Made by a program: the position numbers and the translations under genes | Part shown: one piece after another, positions 13,336-26,510 of the stretch | Layout of the letters: each line of letters begins with the position of its first letter | Numbering within the stretch: position 1 is the stretch's first letter | Notes under the pieces: generated by a model | What the model saw: only the letters and a program-made list of their open reading frames with translations | Told to the model about the DNA's origin: nothing | The model's database searches: none | DNA from: Lingula anatina | Taxonomy: Eukaryota > Brachiopoda > Lingulata > Lingulida > Lingulidae | Reading direction: 5' to 3' | Assembly: GCF_001039355.2 (NCBI RefSeq) | Contig: NW_019775418.1 | Location: 62,001-126,000 of the forward strand | DNA length: 64,000 nt

Positions 13336-16094
13336 GAGGAAGAAGCAATTTAGTGATACCTGGGCACCATAACATGTAAAAGATTAAAATTTTTGCTTCT
13401 TTGTCTTGAAATTATCACAAAATATCTGGAAATTGTACACACAACAAGTGGACTGTCAAACTATCACTGGAGGCCCATCATTAGATTTAAATCTTGTACA
13501 TGCACTTCATCTGAGCTCCATCAGTCTCCAGAAATTACATTTGCTGACTGACATGTTTATGCATTGACTCAAGACAGTAGCAGAGAAAATGTCATGTCAG
13601 TTCCTTCTTCTTCCACCAATAAACCACAATAATAAACAATACACAGAAAAAGAAGGAAAAATATGTAGAGAAAATATCGGAAAAGTGAGGCAACACCAGA
13701 AGCTGGAATGCATGATGGAGTTTGAAATTCAGCAGTATTTGAATGCACTCGTGGCAGTCATGCATATATACCATTGCAGTCCTCTTGACTTGGCATGCAT
13801 GGCAGTTTTCTTTTCATTGTCAGCGCATGATGGTATGCCATGAGCTCATCCACATGAACACTTTGCAAGACTGGCTTCTACCATGTGGAAATTTTACAAT
13901 TACTGTGACTTCATCTTTCTATAGAAAATTGTTCCAAAATCAGATGAAAAAAATGGGAAAAAAGGTATAGCTTGTCCCTATCCTAGGACTTGGACATAAT
14001 CCCAAAGATTTTAAGAATTAATTTGACTGAAAATAGACATCCATCAATGCCACTTATCTCATTTTTTTTCTTATGGTCAAAAATGTTATTTCGTCATGCC
14101 ATATCCCTCTGATTCTCTTTGAACTCTTTACAAACCTCACTTTCTTCGGCAGGGATAATTTTTTATGTATTGAGGTAGAAGTGGTGCCAGAATGGAAATT
14201 TTCCCATGTCACCCATTATAGCTTTTTCAAACATGATTGAACCTTACAGTTCAGTAACCAATAAAAGTCTTATTTTTAATGCAACGATGGCCAGTCCATT
14301 TGTATTAAATTAGGAGAAAACCTTGAGTGAGGACCCATAATGAGATTTGCAAAGAGCATTAGGGTTAAGTCCATTACATTGTGCACTAAAATCATTTTCT
14401 CATGTAGCACAGCACAAGATGGCTTTTGTAAAAGGAGAGAAAAACTTCTATTTATGAAAAAAATTATAGATCCAGTTTGTGGTATTGTATTGATTGACGG
14501 CTCATTTCATGTGGTTCTTCCATTGAATGAAATCTTAAAGTTGTGGCAACTAATATTATTACGAATTCTGTTACATCTTTGTAGTCTTGAAGAATTTTCA
14601 GATGATTACTTTACTCAGGAGACTAATCAAGAACAATTTTGATAATAATAAAGAAACTAAGATGTGAACAACAATTCATTAGTCCATGATAATCACTTCA
14701 TCAAAAATGATAAGCTGCTTAGATTAATGTTGATAAGCAGAAGCATTTGCATAATTTTATTATTGTGTACTAAACTCTGCAGGATATTAAGCCATAATGA
14801 AAATATTACAACCAACTTCAGTTCCTTAATTAATATACGTGATATTTTGCCAGGTGGAAAATTTTCAGCTAAATGTATCCTCTAAAACTGTTGACAAGAA
14901 AGCAGCATGGGAGATTTGGGATTTGCGTAAATCCAGATCAATGCTTTATACCCAATGATCCATAAAGTCCATTGAGATATTTGTGCATTGCAAAATATTG
15001 GGTGCATTTTGATCAAGAATTTGGATAAAGGGCTTAGGTGAACTAGTGGGTGTATTATAGTTGGCACGTATGCATTCCACTTCTTGGCATTATTGAATTT
15101 AAACCTTTTTTTACAGACATGCGTCTGTTCATTTCATTAATTGAAAATTATTCCCAACATGCATGCCAGTTTATAACATAATAACATTCAAACAGCATTT
15201 GAATGCATGATTGTTTGTACCATTATTAAATGAAAACACAATTACTGCCTACACACATGTCTCTTAATACAGGGGGCATTAATGAGTCTCAATCATGTTT
15301 TTTAGGTATCAAATTATTTCGCCTGAGTTTCATAATTTCACAAAACTTGAAGTTCCATGTAAATGGAAATGACAGAGGCAGGTTGATGATGTGGTAGTTG
15401 AATAAATTTGGCTCCCTATACTCAGGTCAATGTAATCCTTTTCTATATATTCCTTTTAGCTTTTAGCTGGTGTTTACAGTGAACAAGTATTTAATCAAAA
15501 CTGAATTTAAAACTTTTATGCTGTTGAAGACATGTATGCACATGTTTTGGAAATTCCTGATTGCATTTTACTCCATTGGGTTTCTTGTCTTGGGTTCAGA
15601 AATTGATTGATTGTAATCAATATAGTTGATTGCTTGGCTATATGTTGTGAATCCAACATAATTTAATGTGATAACTGTTCTTTTTATCATTGATCATTTT
15701 ATATTGATTTAAAACCAGTACACTGCAAGTGTGAAAAGTGACTTTTTTATGCGTTCAAACACAAACACATCCTTAGTTGATGCTCATTTATAATAATGAT
15801 ATGTGCATACCTTCTATCTACATGCAAAAAAGATCAAAGGTTATTAAAAAAACAGGAATAAAATGCTTTTGGCCAGAAATGACATTTCCAGGTTAAGACT
15901 GTCTTAAGGACACACTGTGTACTCACTTATATAACTTTACATACTGTTCAATGCACAAGGCTGCAATAATGAGCCAAAATGCTGTAAGGGTTTTGCACTT
16001 ATTAAATGGCCTTTTCAGAACTGGTCTAAGTTAAAACCAAACATCTTCCAATGGATTTCTACAGATGTACCACCTGTTGCATGTTGAAACCCAG

Positions 16095-16180
16095 CCCCAC
16101 CCCACTCCAACCCCCACCCCACTCCAATCCCCACCCCACTCCAACCCCCACCCCACTCCAACCCCCAACCCACTCCAGTC
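16095..16180 (+). repeat. 17-bp C-rich minisatellite, about 5 copies
   Basis: Units of CCCCACCCCACTCCAAC start at 16095, 16112, 16129, 16146 and 16163, the last diverged. The complementary strand is G-rich (runs of four G), so G-quadruplex formation on the minus strand is possible. The Trp/Gly/Val-rich minus-strand open frame here is a translation of this repeat. Confidence 0.92.
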
Positions 16181-16646
16181 TTACCCCCACCCACCCTGAT
16201 GCGTTATAGAATTCTACATCGTAATAAAGCCTTATGTTGATGTCACTTGAACTATCCACAGTTTAAGTTACACCTGCTTCGAGATAAGTTAAAAGTGTTT
16301 TTTCAGATTGTTAACATGAGTAATATTGCTGTTATATCAGAAGAATATTAATATCAGAGATACTTAAGTGACTGATAAGTCAAAGATGGAATAAAAGCCA
16401 CAGCAGTGTTTAGATATAGACTAATGTTGTATTTGTTCTGCTCACGCTTTTAATTTGGATGATGTCCAATGTCACCACGGCCTCGGGGTACGGCTTAGTG
16501 ATGTATCAAGAGAGAGGAAGATGGGTCTTATTTTTATTGTCATTATCCCAGTGTTGAGTATCTGAAATCAATATGGCTGCTTGAATTCAAATTTAATGAG
16601 GAGCAATAAGTTATTCATAGCCGCACGCTTGCTTGTTAAGAAATAG

Positions 16647-16689
16647 TTTGTACCAAGGAGTTCCAACTGTTGGAACTCCTTGTTTGTAC
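16647..16689. repeat. Perfect 29-bp palindrome between 7-bp direct repeats
   Basis: CAAGGAGTTCCAAC (16654-16667), one T, then its exact reverse complement (16669-16682), flanked on both sides by TTTGTAC (16647-16653 and 16683-16689). The layout resembles a tiny foldback insertion with target-site duplication. Confidence 0.9.
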
Positions 16690-19600
16690 TGACTGAAAAG
16701 CGCTTTTGGAAAAGAGAAAAATTTTCCAACATTGATCTGGAAGACAATTTTCCAGTAGATGCTAATTTTTTGCTTATTAGTGGAGGGAAAAAGATGGTAG
16801 AGTAGGCTCAGGATATCCACATTGACATTTGAAACATCAAACTCTCTGCCATGGATAAACAATTGCGTTCATGAGTTATACCTGATTCATAAATGGATGT
16901 GAAAGTTAGGCCCGGAAATATGGATAATAAAGGATATTGTGGGTGGAAAGGTGTATTGATCACTTTAATGGAGAAGCCTGAATTCTTATTGAATATTGGA
17001 TCAATATTTCATATCCTGAGAATAGATACCTCACTTAAAAGCTTATCAAGATTCTAAAGCAGCTTTCTGTCTTCCTTTGCACTGAATAAGCACCCGAACA
17101 TTGAGACATCAAAAAGACTTCATCTCAGCTTATTGGATAGACACCTTTATTTATAAAAAGCTCATCAAGATTTCAAAGAAAATCTCATTCTCTCTTTATG
17201 GTGGATGAGTGTTGTTAATGTTAGTGTTATAATTATTTTCACTATATCAATTAGATGACAGTTTTCTATATTCACTGTGTTCTTATTGTTTTGAAAACAT
17301 GTTTTTGTGATGATGTTGCATTATGTATGCTTTACAATACTGCAACTACCTTGAGGGCTGTTTCTTTTGTGTGCTGTCATGTTTGCCTCTTTTAGTTTGT
17401 ACTAAGAAACAAGATACACAAATACGGGTACCTTGTACAGGCCTAAAGACAAATGTACATAGAAATACATAAATATATCTGGTAGTTATGAATATTTATG
17501 TTATTTCTGATGGATGACTAAACCTACTGAAATTTATCAAAACTGAGTTTTTGAACTATGATATATATATTTATTTAAAAATATTTATATGACAGGTAGT
17601 TGATTTTGCCTAATTTGCACCAATTGCTTGCATAATGATGTACTATATTGTACAGAGTTGTCCAAGCTGTATTGTTACACGCATTTTCCTATTAGTATTA
17701 CTCCACTAAAATATTAAAACTAAAACAGACAAAAAGCAAATCTGATTATATTTAGTTATCAATGGTGTGTTTATAAATTCTCTGTTCCTCTTAATACATC
17801 AGTACTGGTAGTCTTTTGATGAATTGTGATGTTTTATCACGAAGTGTCTCTTTAGCCAGGTCGTACAGTTTTACTTCCAACTGGTACAAGACACCGCAGG
17901 TCCATTAGGGATCAAACAATCATCACGGATGTTAAAGGTTAAGGTAGCAGATGGCCCATGTGACATTTAATTTCAAGGACTGTGGCCTTTAAGCACATTT
18001 TCAACTGGGAAATGCTGAATTTGAATATTCTAAAGATGACCCTGTGATATGTTGTCTCAAATATTAGCCCTGATCAAGCTGACACTGGAGAATGAATTTT
18101 TATTTTAATTTTCTGGACACTCATCTTGGTGACATTTTTATTATAAGTGATCTTGTGACCTACTGTGCTGAAGATATATCATTTGATTGGTGGCATTTTC
18201 CTCGGGATTAAGAAAATTAGAGCTCAGTGATATTATTTTTCTCCAGATGCCAGCTGAATATGAAATGTCAAAGGTACAGCAGCCATGCTTTGATTGTAAA
18301 TCTGTAGGTTTATGCGGCACTTTTTTTAATATGTAAATGAAATTTATCTTCTTTATTTCAATTTCAATTTACAAAAATGAGCTGATATAAATTAATGCCA
18401 TGCCTTGCAGCTGGTAAATTAATCTGTGAGCATATTTGATTTCTCTGAGACTGTAAATAAAAGGCACAATTCCATTCCATTCTCAGGGCAGCTCATCCTA
18501 AAACACATTTAAAGCATAATTTAAGGTGTAAAACTTTTCTGAGTGGTTATTTCTCTCAGCCGTCAAAGATAATCACCTGGTACCACAAGACAATTGAGCA
18601 TTGGACACAGTTAGAAGAAAACTGATGACTTCAGGCATTTTCCCATTCCGTGGAGTGAAAAATTTCATTTGTCAATATTGAATATATCATCGGACATGAA
18701 GATATAAGATGGCTCACAGGCAAGTTTTAATATTCAGTCGACCATATGTTCCACAGGGACCAGCGCGTTGTGACCATGATAAAGGTGGTGTAGCATAAAA
18801 TAGCACAACTCTGGAGGCAGCGAAAAAGATTAAGAGTAACAGCTGCATTGAAGGACTGCAAATATTGCATTCAGGGATACTATGTGAAGTGTGAACAGAA
18901 TTGCCAGAGGGATAAAGGGAACAAAAAGAGAAGATATTCTTAGAACTGTCCTGGAGTACTACCGGTATAAGCCACTTAGTGTGAAAGCTGCAATTTCATA
19001 TGTGTGTAGCCTTTAAGTTTGTTAATGAAATCATCACAGAAGGAAAGATTGCAGGACTGAATGAACTGGAAGAAAAAAGATCAAATAACATCTCAGAAAT
19101 ATGCCATTTTAAAATGACTTGTTAATATGTAGTGTAATGTACAGCTGTGCTTAAAAGTTGAACTGAATCAGAATGACAAAAAGTGACTTGAATTGGGGAA
19201 AAGAAGAAGATTTCTAGGAGATATGCCAAATTGTAAATGTAATTTAGAAAAAAAGCTAGCTATCAAAACCCCAGTGTGTTAATCTCGGCTGTGTAGGAGT
19301 GTATTAAGAAGTATTGGTGCAGTTATGTCACTCTAGCCGTCTGTGTGGTAATTAAGTCTCAGAATGATCTCTCCAGGGGCTATTTTCCTTGAATATTTAT
19401 CGGCAGACATCGAAGTTATTTCACACTGGGAGATTTTCTAAAGGCCCTGATTGACAGGAACTCTGTATTACTCCCAGAAAATATTTGTTTTTTATTGCTC
19501 ATGGCATTTACTATGAACTGAACACTGCAGTTAGTGAAGGCCACCGTTTATTTCCCATTGTGACATACTCACATTCTTCATTTTGTTTTACAGCTCCAGC

Positions 19601-22600
19601 CCAAAACTTGGGTTATTTATTTTCTCATAGCCATAAAAGCAAACTTGTTACCTTGAGACTTGAAGGATTAAGGAATATCAGCAAAGATTCTCTGGTGATA
19701 GTTTTCAGTCCACTAAGTGATGGCCTGTGTATTCTCATATCTTCTGCTGATTTTTTTTTTTTTTTTTAAATTGACCACAGCTCCATTAGAGGTCAAAAGA
19801 TAGTAGACGTTATCAAAGTGTCAAGAGTTGGAATGAAAGCATCAGTTTACATTGCTATTCTTGGCGGCTTATGAAGAAACCAAGTATATTTAAGTTGATA
19901 TTGATATGAAGTATTTGCAGTCCTATAATGTGGAATGATATCATCTACATAACCTGGACAAACTTTTATCATCCAGTTGACAGACGCGTGGGATAATTCT
20001 AAGGCGTAGAATTACAGTGTATTAAGCCATAGATGATAATATTACAAAACAGTTGATGTAGTCTATCAGACAGGATTCCATGGAATATTAATGGCTCAAG
20101 GAATTAATTTTTTGTGCAGCAGTAAACAGTTTACGACAGCATATCCTAACAGATGCATGCCATTTTCCCCGACAAGTATCATCGAGCAAGTGAAGTAAAG
20201 TGTGTTCAGGAGGGTCGTTATCTTTTCTCGCTGGTAAAAGATTCAGAATCGACTTTATCCCAAGAAAGCAGACTTATAATCTTTTTTAAAGGTCCTCAGA
20301 GTTCATCGAGGTACATATCAAAGCTGTCTAAAATTCATATTCTGCCTGGATCTTCCATTTTGTATTTGTTGAATGACCAGCATCTGCAGATTTATCAGAA
20401 TTACAGGGAACGTGGACTGGACGACCTAACTCTTCCATTGATGTGATTTATCTTAACAAGGCTACAGATCGATAGAAAACTCAATGACATCCACAAACAT
20501 GGCCTATCATCCCAGTGCAGTGCCCTGCAGCTGTATAGAATCATAACCAATATTGATTAGACCCTCCTAGGGCTTGATTCAGTGACATGAGAGTCTTTGG
20601 ACTGAATAATCAATGAATGAAAATTGAGAAGAGTATGGATTTTAACATTATGGAAACACAAAAGTGGTATCAAAGGAAAGAGGGAAACTTCCAGTTGAGA
20701 AAGACTGTGTGACATAAGGGCTGCTGAGCAGAAGCTGAGATTGCAGATATTCTTGGAGATTTCCAGGAAAGTTCAGTTGCTTTGAAATTACCACTGCTCA
20801 CCTTAGTTGAGGATACGTGGAAAACGAGAAGAAATTTCTCTTGAAGTTTTAAGCAGTGCACTCCGGAGACTATAATATTGCACTGTATTTCACGAGGCAA
20901 TGTTTTTGCATGTTTATAATTAGCTTTCAGTGATAATGCAGTGAGATTTTCCAAGAAGTTATTGCTGCCCTAGCTAAGGATGCCAGCTAAAATAGTGGCC
21001 TGAAATTGGATCAAAACATGCCAGTCTCATATATGTTTATACTTTTTACAGTCTCGTGGGAGGAGTTATTTGGAAGTTCAGTATTAGCCTTGTCGAGCTG
21101 ATAAGCTTTTGCTTTCTTATTCCTGGATGGTATTGCTTATATTAGGAAGGATTCCAGCATTGAATTTGCCTGAGAGAGAAAAAACTATTGACGAACTGGT
21201 GGAAGTTTCATTTATGCCCATAATCACTGTATTGACGCTGATTTTTGGATTGTATATTGGAATTTTGAAATGGCCATCTACAGCTTATCCACTGACATGT
21301 TTTAAGTGTTCCAATATGCTGAAAACCACCTGACATAGTTCATCTATCTGCACTAAAAATCATTTTTCTTAAATTTCACTAAATACAAATTATGTTGTAT
21401 ATGGAAGTAGTTTCTGGTATAAAGTTTTATGCATCTTGTAGAATACGTGGTGTTTATGTATGAGATATATTTGTCATTCAGCATTTCAGAAAGTTTCCAG
21501 TGAACATAATTTAGAAATTACACGTTTAGACATTGTGTAAGTGACATTTGCTGGTAGTATATTTAGATCTGGAGAAGCTGCCTGTAATTCTGGATTCGTG
21601 CAGGCGTTGTGCAACAAACTGAACAATATCCTCAAAGTTCAGAACGAGTTCATTGCGACTAATACCTGCAAACAAAAAGGCGACCTCTCAGGGGATCAAT
21701 AGACAGTAAGCTGCAAGTTAGTATTTAAAGCGTATTACACAGGATTGCGTACAAGATTGATTGAGGGAAAAAACAGGATTATCCGAGGCTTTGCTTCATG
21801 AAGTCGGTTTCCCAGTCAAGAGTGGTGTACAGAATGTAGATAAGTGGATAAATTAGATGGGAAATGAACAAAGAAGACAAACAAGAAGAAGACAAAGAAA
21901 TGAGATCTGCCTGATCAAAGGCCTTTAGGGAAAAGCTACGAGTACAATGCTAATATACTCATGAATGTGATTTTAAAATATGGTTTATCTGTGAAAAAGA
22001 TGAGTCATATGCGTGCATTTAATGTCCTGGAAAACAGAAGATTGGTTCCATGATAATTACGGAGTATAAATGCAGGTTTGAATATAGAGCTGTATTAATA
22101 AGGCAAGTAGCATTAAAGGAACAGACTGATTTATAAGACTTGTAAGTCTTTCTGCTCATCATAGAAAAACTGGGGAAGCTGAAAGATAGGAATATCAAAA
22201 TATTCAAGTATACATCTGCTTTCTTCAGCACTGACCATAAACATTAACTTCTATTGTTTATAATCATAAATCTCAGTAGTTTGAGATAGAATGCTCTTTG
22301 TACTTCATAAATAGTATACTGAGTATTTACTTAATAGCTTCTTACATACCATCCACAGTGGAAAAACAACAACGAGTTGCCAAAGATATTAAAGAAGAAA
22401 CCGAAGATCTGTGCAAGCTGACGCAAAATACATTTTTTACACCTTTTTCTCTGACATTTGTGCTACAGCTTTTTTCTCAATCTTAGAGCAAGATATACTA
22501 CATGCAGATGCATTGATTTGTGAAAGGTCAGTCATTCTTGGAAGGAAGGAAGGGAACGGAGAAGTTTAAATTTTGGCATTCTTTGGACCCGAGGTGGTCT

Positions 22601-23279
22601 TTACGTAGCATAACTTGTGCCTGTCTATAAGCTGAACGAGACACCTGCAGATTTTATCGCAGTCCATGTTCATTGTTTATTTAGTGAGCTCACATTGAAG
22701 TTGCGGTTGCATTTGTCACTGCATTTTAACTGCTAACGAAAGTGCAGTGTTCTAAGCTGCTGTAGTGTAGAAAGAAATACAACTCCGATAGTGGATACAG
22801 GATGGAAATATGACTACACACTTGCAAGATAATTGTCACAGCATCATTTTTCTCTGTTGAAACATGTGTTATATACCTGAAGGGTAAAGAGAGGACACAA
22901 GGACTGAGCCTCATTATCCAGCAACAGATGGTGCTTTGCTGATGTCACTGACTTCTCTCAACATTGTTTTACTGTAATTTGTAATTCGTTGTAATTAACA
23001 GCACCAGTGGATTTTCACAGCAGCAGTAAGCAGTATGAAACAGTAACATTACTGGGATCATGATTTGGTGACCAAGATTCAGTATTTCATATGTTTTGAA
23101 ATGGGAGCAGTTGTTTGCAGGCATATCCCTTCCATAATTTCATATGTATACAACTTACATTGTTGAATAGACTCGTTGGCACTGACTATATTCACATATC
23201 AAGATCAGCAGTTAATAATTGACCTTTATGATAATTGGATAGATAATATCATTAACAGTTTGAGACCAATAACTAACCA

Positions 23280-23368
23280 ATGGCGTCATCAGACATCGCC
23301 ACGATGCTGACCACTACCAATACTATGTCCAGTCAGACACTGACCGATTCCCCACAGTCCGATGTCAG
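23280..23368 (+). CDS. First coding exon of an IQSEC/BRAG-like Arf-GEF
   Basis: An ATG at 23280 opens 29 codons plus 2 nt, ending at a strong donor (CAG followed by GTAAGAAT at 23369). The peptide begins MASSDIATML and is rich in Ser and Thr, like the poorly conserved N-termini of this family. An in-frame TAA lies two codons before the ATG, so this is the first usable start in this frame if the exon extends upstream. The start context has C at -3 and G at +4. Further in-frame ATGs occur at codons 9 and 16. The two trailing bases (AG) combine with the T at 63176 to give a Ser codon and enter the long open frame of the IQ exon with no stop. The exon carries no diagnostic domain itself: the assignment rests on the start, the donor and phase agreement. 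The 5' edge of the exon and its promoter are not resolved, and it could be one of several alternative first exons. Confidence 0.62.
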
Positions 23369-23858
23369 GTAAGAATTTACTCACCCACACCTCTCACCTG
23401 TCTTAACTGTCTTTCACTTATCTCACTATATTAAACCTGTTCAGGGCTTGAGATGACTGATACATGTTCTTGGCCCATGCATTTGCCAGATTATTTGAAG
23501 CATGTATTTTTAAGGTGGAGAAATGTCAGAGGAATCCAAATTTACTGGATGCATCTTTGCAGACACTGCATGATATGCACCTTGAGAAGATTGATATGTG
23601 TTTAGGGCTGGGATACATATCTGTTTTCTAAACAGTCTTGAAACTATGTGTGTATCACAAGATAGCGGATACATGCAAAATATACCAAGGCTTTTGTTAT
23701 GTAATTTTGAAGTATTCACTCTCAGATTTTTTCGATATATTAACTAATTGATTATTGACCAGGGTTTTATATTTCTGAAATTATAAATGTCATTATGAAT
23801 AATTAACACTAATGGTGTTGAAGTTTTTTTACCTGATTAGTTGAATAAGTGACCAGTG

Positions 23859-25132
23859 CTGTGTACCTGAAGTTTATTGGTATAGTCCTCAGGTGTGGTT
23901 CATCAATAGGTTAAGTTTAAACAGGTGGAATGTAATGGGAAGTAGTTAAATGTCTGAGTGAGAATGATTAGGAAGTTAATGTCTAGGCTAAAACTTTAAT
24001 GAAGGATTTTGTGGGGTGGGTGGAAGTTGTAATTGGTCATACAAACCTAAGTTGTGAAGTCCTCTCTACCCCTCTCTCCTTCTCTGTCTCTTTCTCTCTA
24101 TCCTTCTCTTCCCCTCCTCTCTCTCTCTCTCTCTCTTTCCTTTAGTAGTATGACTAAAACACTTTTTTCATGCCCCAGTGGGTAATATCAGAACTATTTG
24201 CTGATGTATTAGGTTAGGTACCAGATAGGAAAATATACCCTACACACCAGAAGTAATTAACCAAGTAACTTTACAGTGAGTAATGAAAACTATGCATTAC
24301 ATCCCCTCTAAAAGGTTACGAGGAACATTTTTTATAGCCCGTGGTGATTAAAGCGGGCAGAAATTGATTAACTTTACAATGAATTGTGTCAAGTTACATA
24401 GCGTTTGCTCAATTACAGCACATTGACTCACTGATTGGGTTGTATTTCTTCACAGGCAAGCAAACATTTAGTCACATTAGATGTACAAATTTGAGCCAAG
24501 TAAAAACATTTCAAGTTACCCTAGAGGGGTTGGGCTAGACGTTGTTGTCAGATTTGACGGCATAGGTTAGGAGTGGAATCAGAGTTGGATTTGCCTGCCT
24601 TTGTGGTTCTGTTGATTTAAAATGAGTCAGTGATTATTGTATATTATACATATGCTACTTCAAGTATTTTTTTCATGTGCAAAGAGTAATTTTGCATTAA
24701 TTCTGCCCATTGCCAATATGCTTATCTATTCCAGAGTTGTCAGCTCTACCTTACTACGCAAATTCTGTGCATTATTTAGGACAGACTTTTCTGGTAAACT
24801 TAGAGATGTTAGAATTCGTTTTTAATAAGACATTTGACAAAAATGTTCCTTTTGAGTACATCCAAGTTGGTAATTAACTTTGCTATCCAACATCTGTCTC
24901 CAAGTTGAAAATAAATGTAGGACACTGAGTCTAAACTCTTTTGTATTTTAGGAGACTTAGAAAATATATAGGTTGTTCAAAAGATGTTGGCCTTGAGTCT
25001 TCCTCGCAATGGCAAAAAATCTTCAAAATCTCATACAGTTATGCCTCAATTTAGATTGTTAATCAGATAATGCTTGGAAGTTTTTTTCTTAGTTGGTTAT
25101 GGCAGATTACCTTAGCTGCATGGCCAGCTGAT
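23859..25132 (+). repeat. Direct duplication 1, copy A (~1.27 kb)
   Basis: This segment starts at CTGTGTACCTGAAG and recurs at 25256-26510 with only scattered substitutions and small indels. The main difference is at the CT-rich microsatellite: interrupted here (24061-24145), long and purer in copy B. An N at 25133 follows this copy directly. The short open frame at 24637-24825 has a counterpart at 26008-26256 with altered length, so it is not a conserved gene. Probably one haplotype of a heterozygous locus. Confidence 0.85.
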
Positions 25133-25133
25133 N
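25133..25133. other. Ambiguous base N at a duplication junction
   Basis: A single N, one of only two I found in the window, immediately follows copy A of duplication 1. It probably marks a contig join. Confidence 0.9.
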
Positions 25134-25255
25134 AGGTCCATAGTTACTATTGAACTTGAATAGGAAGTCATATACTGGCACTATAAATGTGACCTTAAAA
25201 TTGACCTTTGACCTACTTTTCACCATGAACTGAACTTTGCATGTAAAGCCCAACA

Positions 25256-25464
25256 CTGTGTACCTGAAGTTTATTGGTATAGTCCTCAGGTGTGGTTCAT
25301 CAATAGGTTAAGTTTAAACAGGTGGAATGTAATGGGAAGTAGTTAAATGTCTGAGTGAGAATGATTAGGAAGTTAATGTCTAGGCTAAAACTTTAATGAA
25401 GGATTTTTTTAGGAAGGAGGGATGCAAATTGATCATACAAACCCAAGTTGTGAAGCCTTCTCTC

Positions 25465-25511
<47 letters not shown>

Positions 25512-26510
25512 CAGCAGTATGACTAAAACAAAATTTTTTCATGCCCCAGTGGGTAATATCAGAACTATTTGCTGATGTATTAGGTTAGGTACCAGATAGG
25601 AAAATATACCCTACACACCAGAAGTAATTAACCAAGTAACTTTACAGTGAGTAATGAAAACTATGCATTACATCCCCTCTAAAAGGTTACGAGGAATATT
25701 TTTTATAGCCCGTGGTGATTAAAGCGGGCAGAAATTGATTAACTTTACAATGAATTGTGTCAAGTTACATAGCGTTTGCTCAATTACAGCACATTGACTC
25801 ACTGATTGGGTTGTATTTCTTCACAGGCAAGCAAACATTTAGTCACATTAGATGTACAAATTTGAGCCAAGTAAAAACATTTCAAGTTACCCTAGAGGGG
25901 TTGGGCTAGACGTTGTTGTCAGATTTGACGGCATAGGTTAGGAGTGGAATCAGAGTTGGATTTGCCTGCCTTTGTGGTTCTGTTGATTTAAAATGAGTCA
26001 GTGATTATTGTATATTATACGTATGCTACTTAAAGTTTTTTTTTTTTTTTCATGTGCAAAGAATAATTTTGCATTAATTCTGTCCATTGCCAATATGCTT
26101 ATCTATTCCAAAGTTGTCAGCTCTTTATTATTACGCAGATTCTGTGAGTTATTTAGGACAGACTTTTCTGGTAAACTTACAGATGTTAGAATTCTTTTTT
26201 ATTATAAGGCGTTTGACAAAAATGTTCCTTTTGAGTACATCCAAGTTGGTAATTAACTTTGCTATCCAACATCTGTCTCCAAGTTGAAAATAAATGTAGG
26301 ACACTGAGTCTAAACTCTTTTGTATTTTAGGAGACTTAGAAAATATATAGGTCGTTCAAAAGATGTTGGCCTTGAGTCTTCCTCGCAATGGCAAAAAATC
26401 TTCAAAATCTCATACAGTTATGCCTCATTTTAGATTGTTAATCAGATAATGCTTGGAAGTTTTTTTCTTAGTTGGTTATGGCAGATTACCTTAGCTCCAT
26501 GGCCAGCTGA
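25256..26510 (+). repeat. Direct duplication 1, copy B (~1.25 kb)
   Basis: Near-identical to 23859-25132 up to GGCCAGCTGA, after which the sequence becomes unique (26511 onward). It is separated from copy A by the N and about 122 bp of sequence absent from the left flank of copy A. Confidence 0.85.
25461..25509 (+). repeat. (CT)n microsatellite in duplication 1 copy B
   Basis: Long CT run. The equivalent position in copy A (24061-24145) is an interrupted C/T tract, the largest difference between the two copies. Confidence 0.92.

Larger units (their letters stand above)
1..23279. other. Upstream flank of the IQSEC-like gene, no gene recognised
   Basis: I can support no coding exon in this 23-kb stretch. 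It is AT-rich single-copy sequence broken by simple repeats, which are listed separately. Open frames here are short (up to about 120 codons), show no recognisable domain, and several are low-complexity translations of microsatellites. The 18.4-23.3 kb part looks less repetitive than the rest and has several 90-100 codon open frames on both strands. That would fit conserved non-coding sequence or untranslated exons near the start of the gene, but this is inference only. The promoter and any 5' UTR exons of the gene at 23280 should lie here, and I cannot place them. Confidence 0.7.

Noticed and set aside
16059-16259. Minus-strand Gly/Trp/Val-rich open frame
   Set aside because: Produced by the 17-bp C-rich minisatellite.
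20153-20446. 97-codon + strand open frame with ordinary-looking composition
   Set aside because: No recognisable domain, no matching splice context to the IQSEC frame, and its length is within what random open frames give in 64 kb. Retained only as a reason to examine the 18.4-23.3 kb stretch.
21109-21333. 74-codon hydrophobic open frame
   Set aside because: No family recognised and no supporting splice or start evidence.
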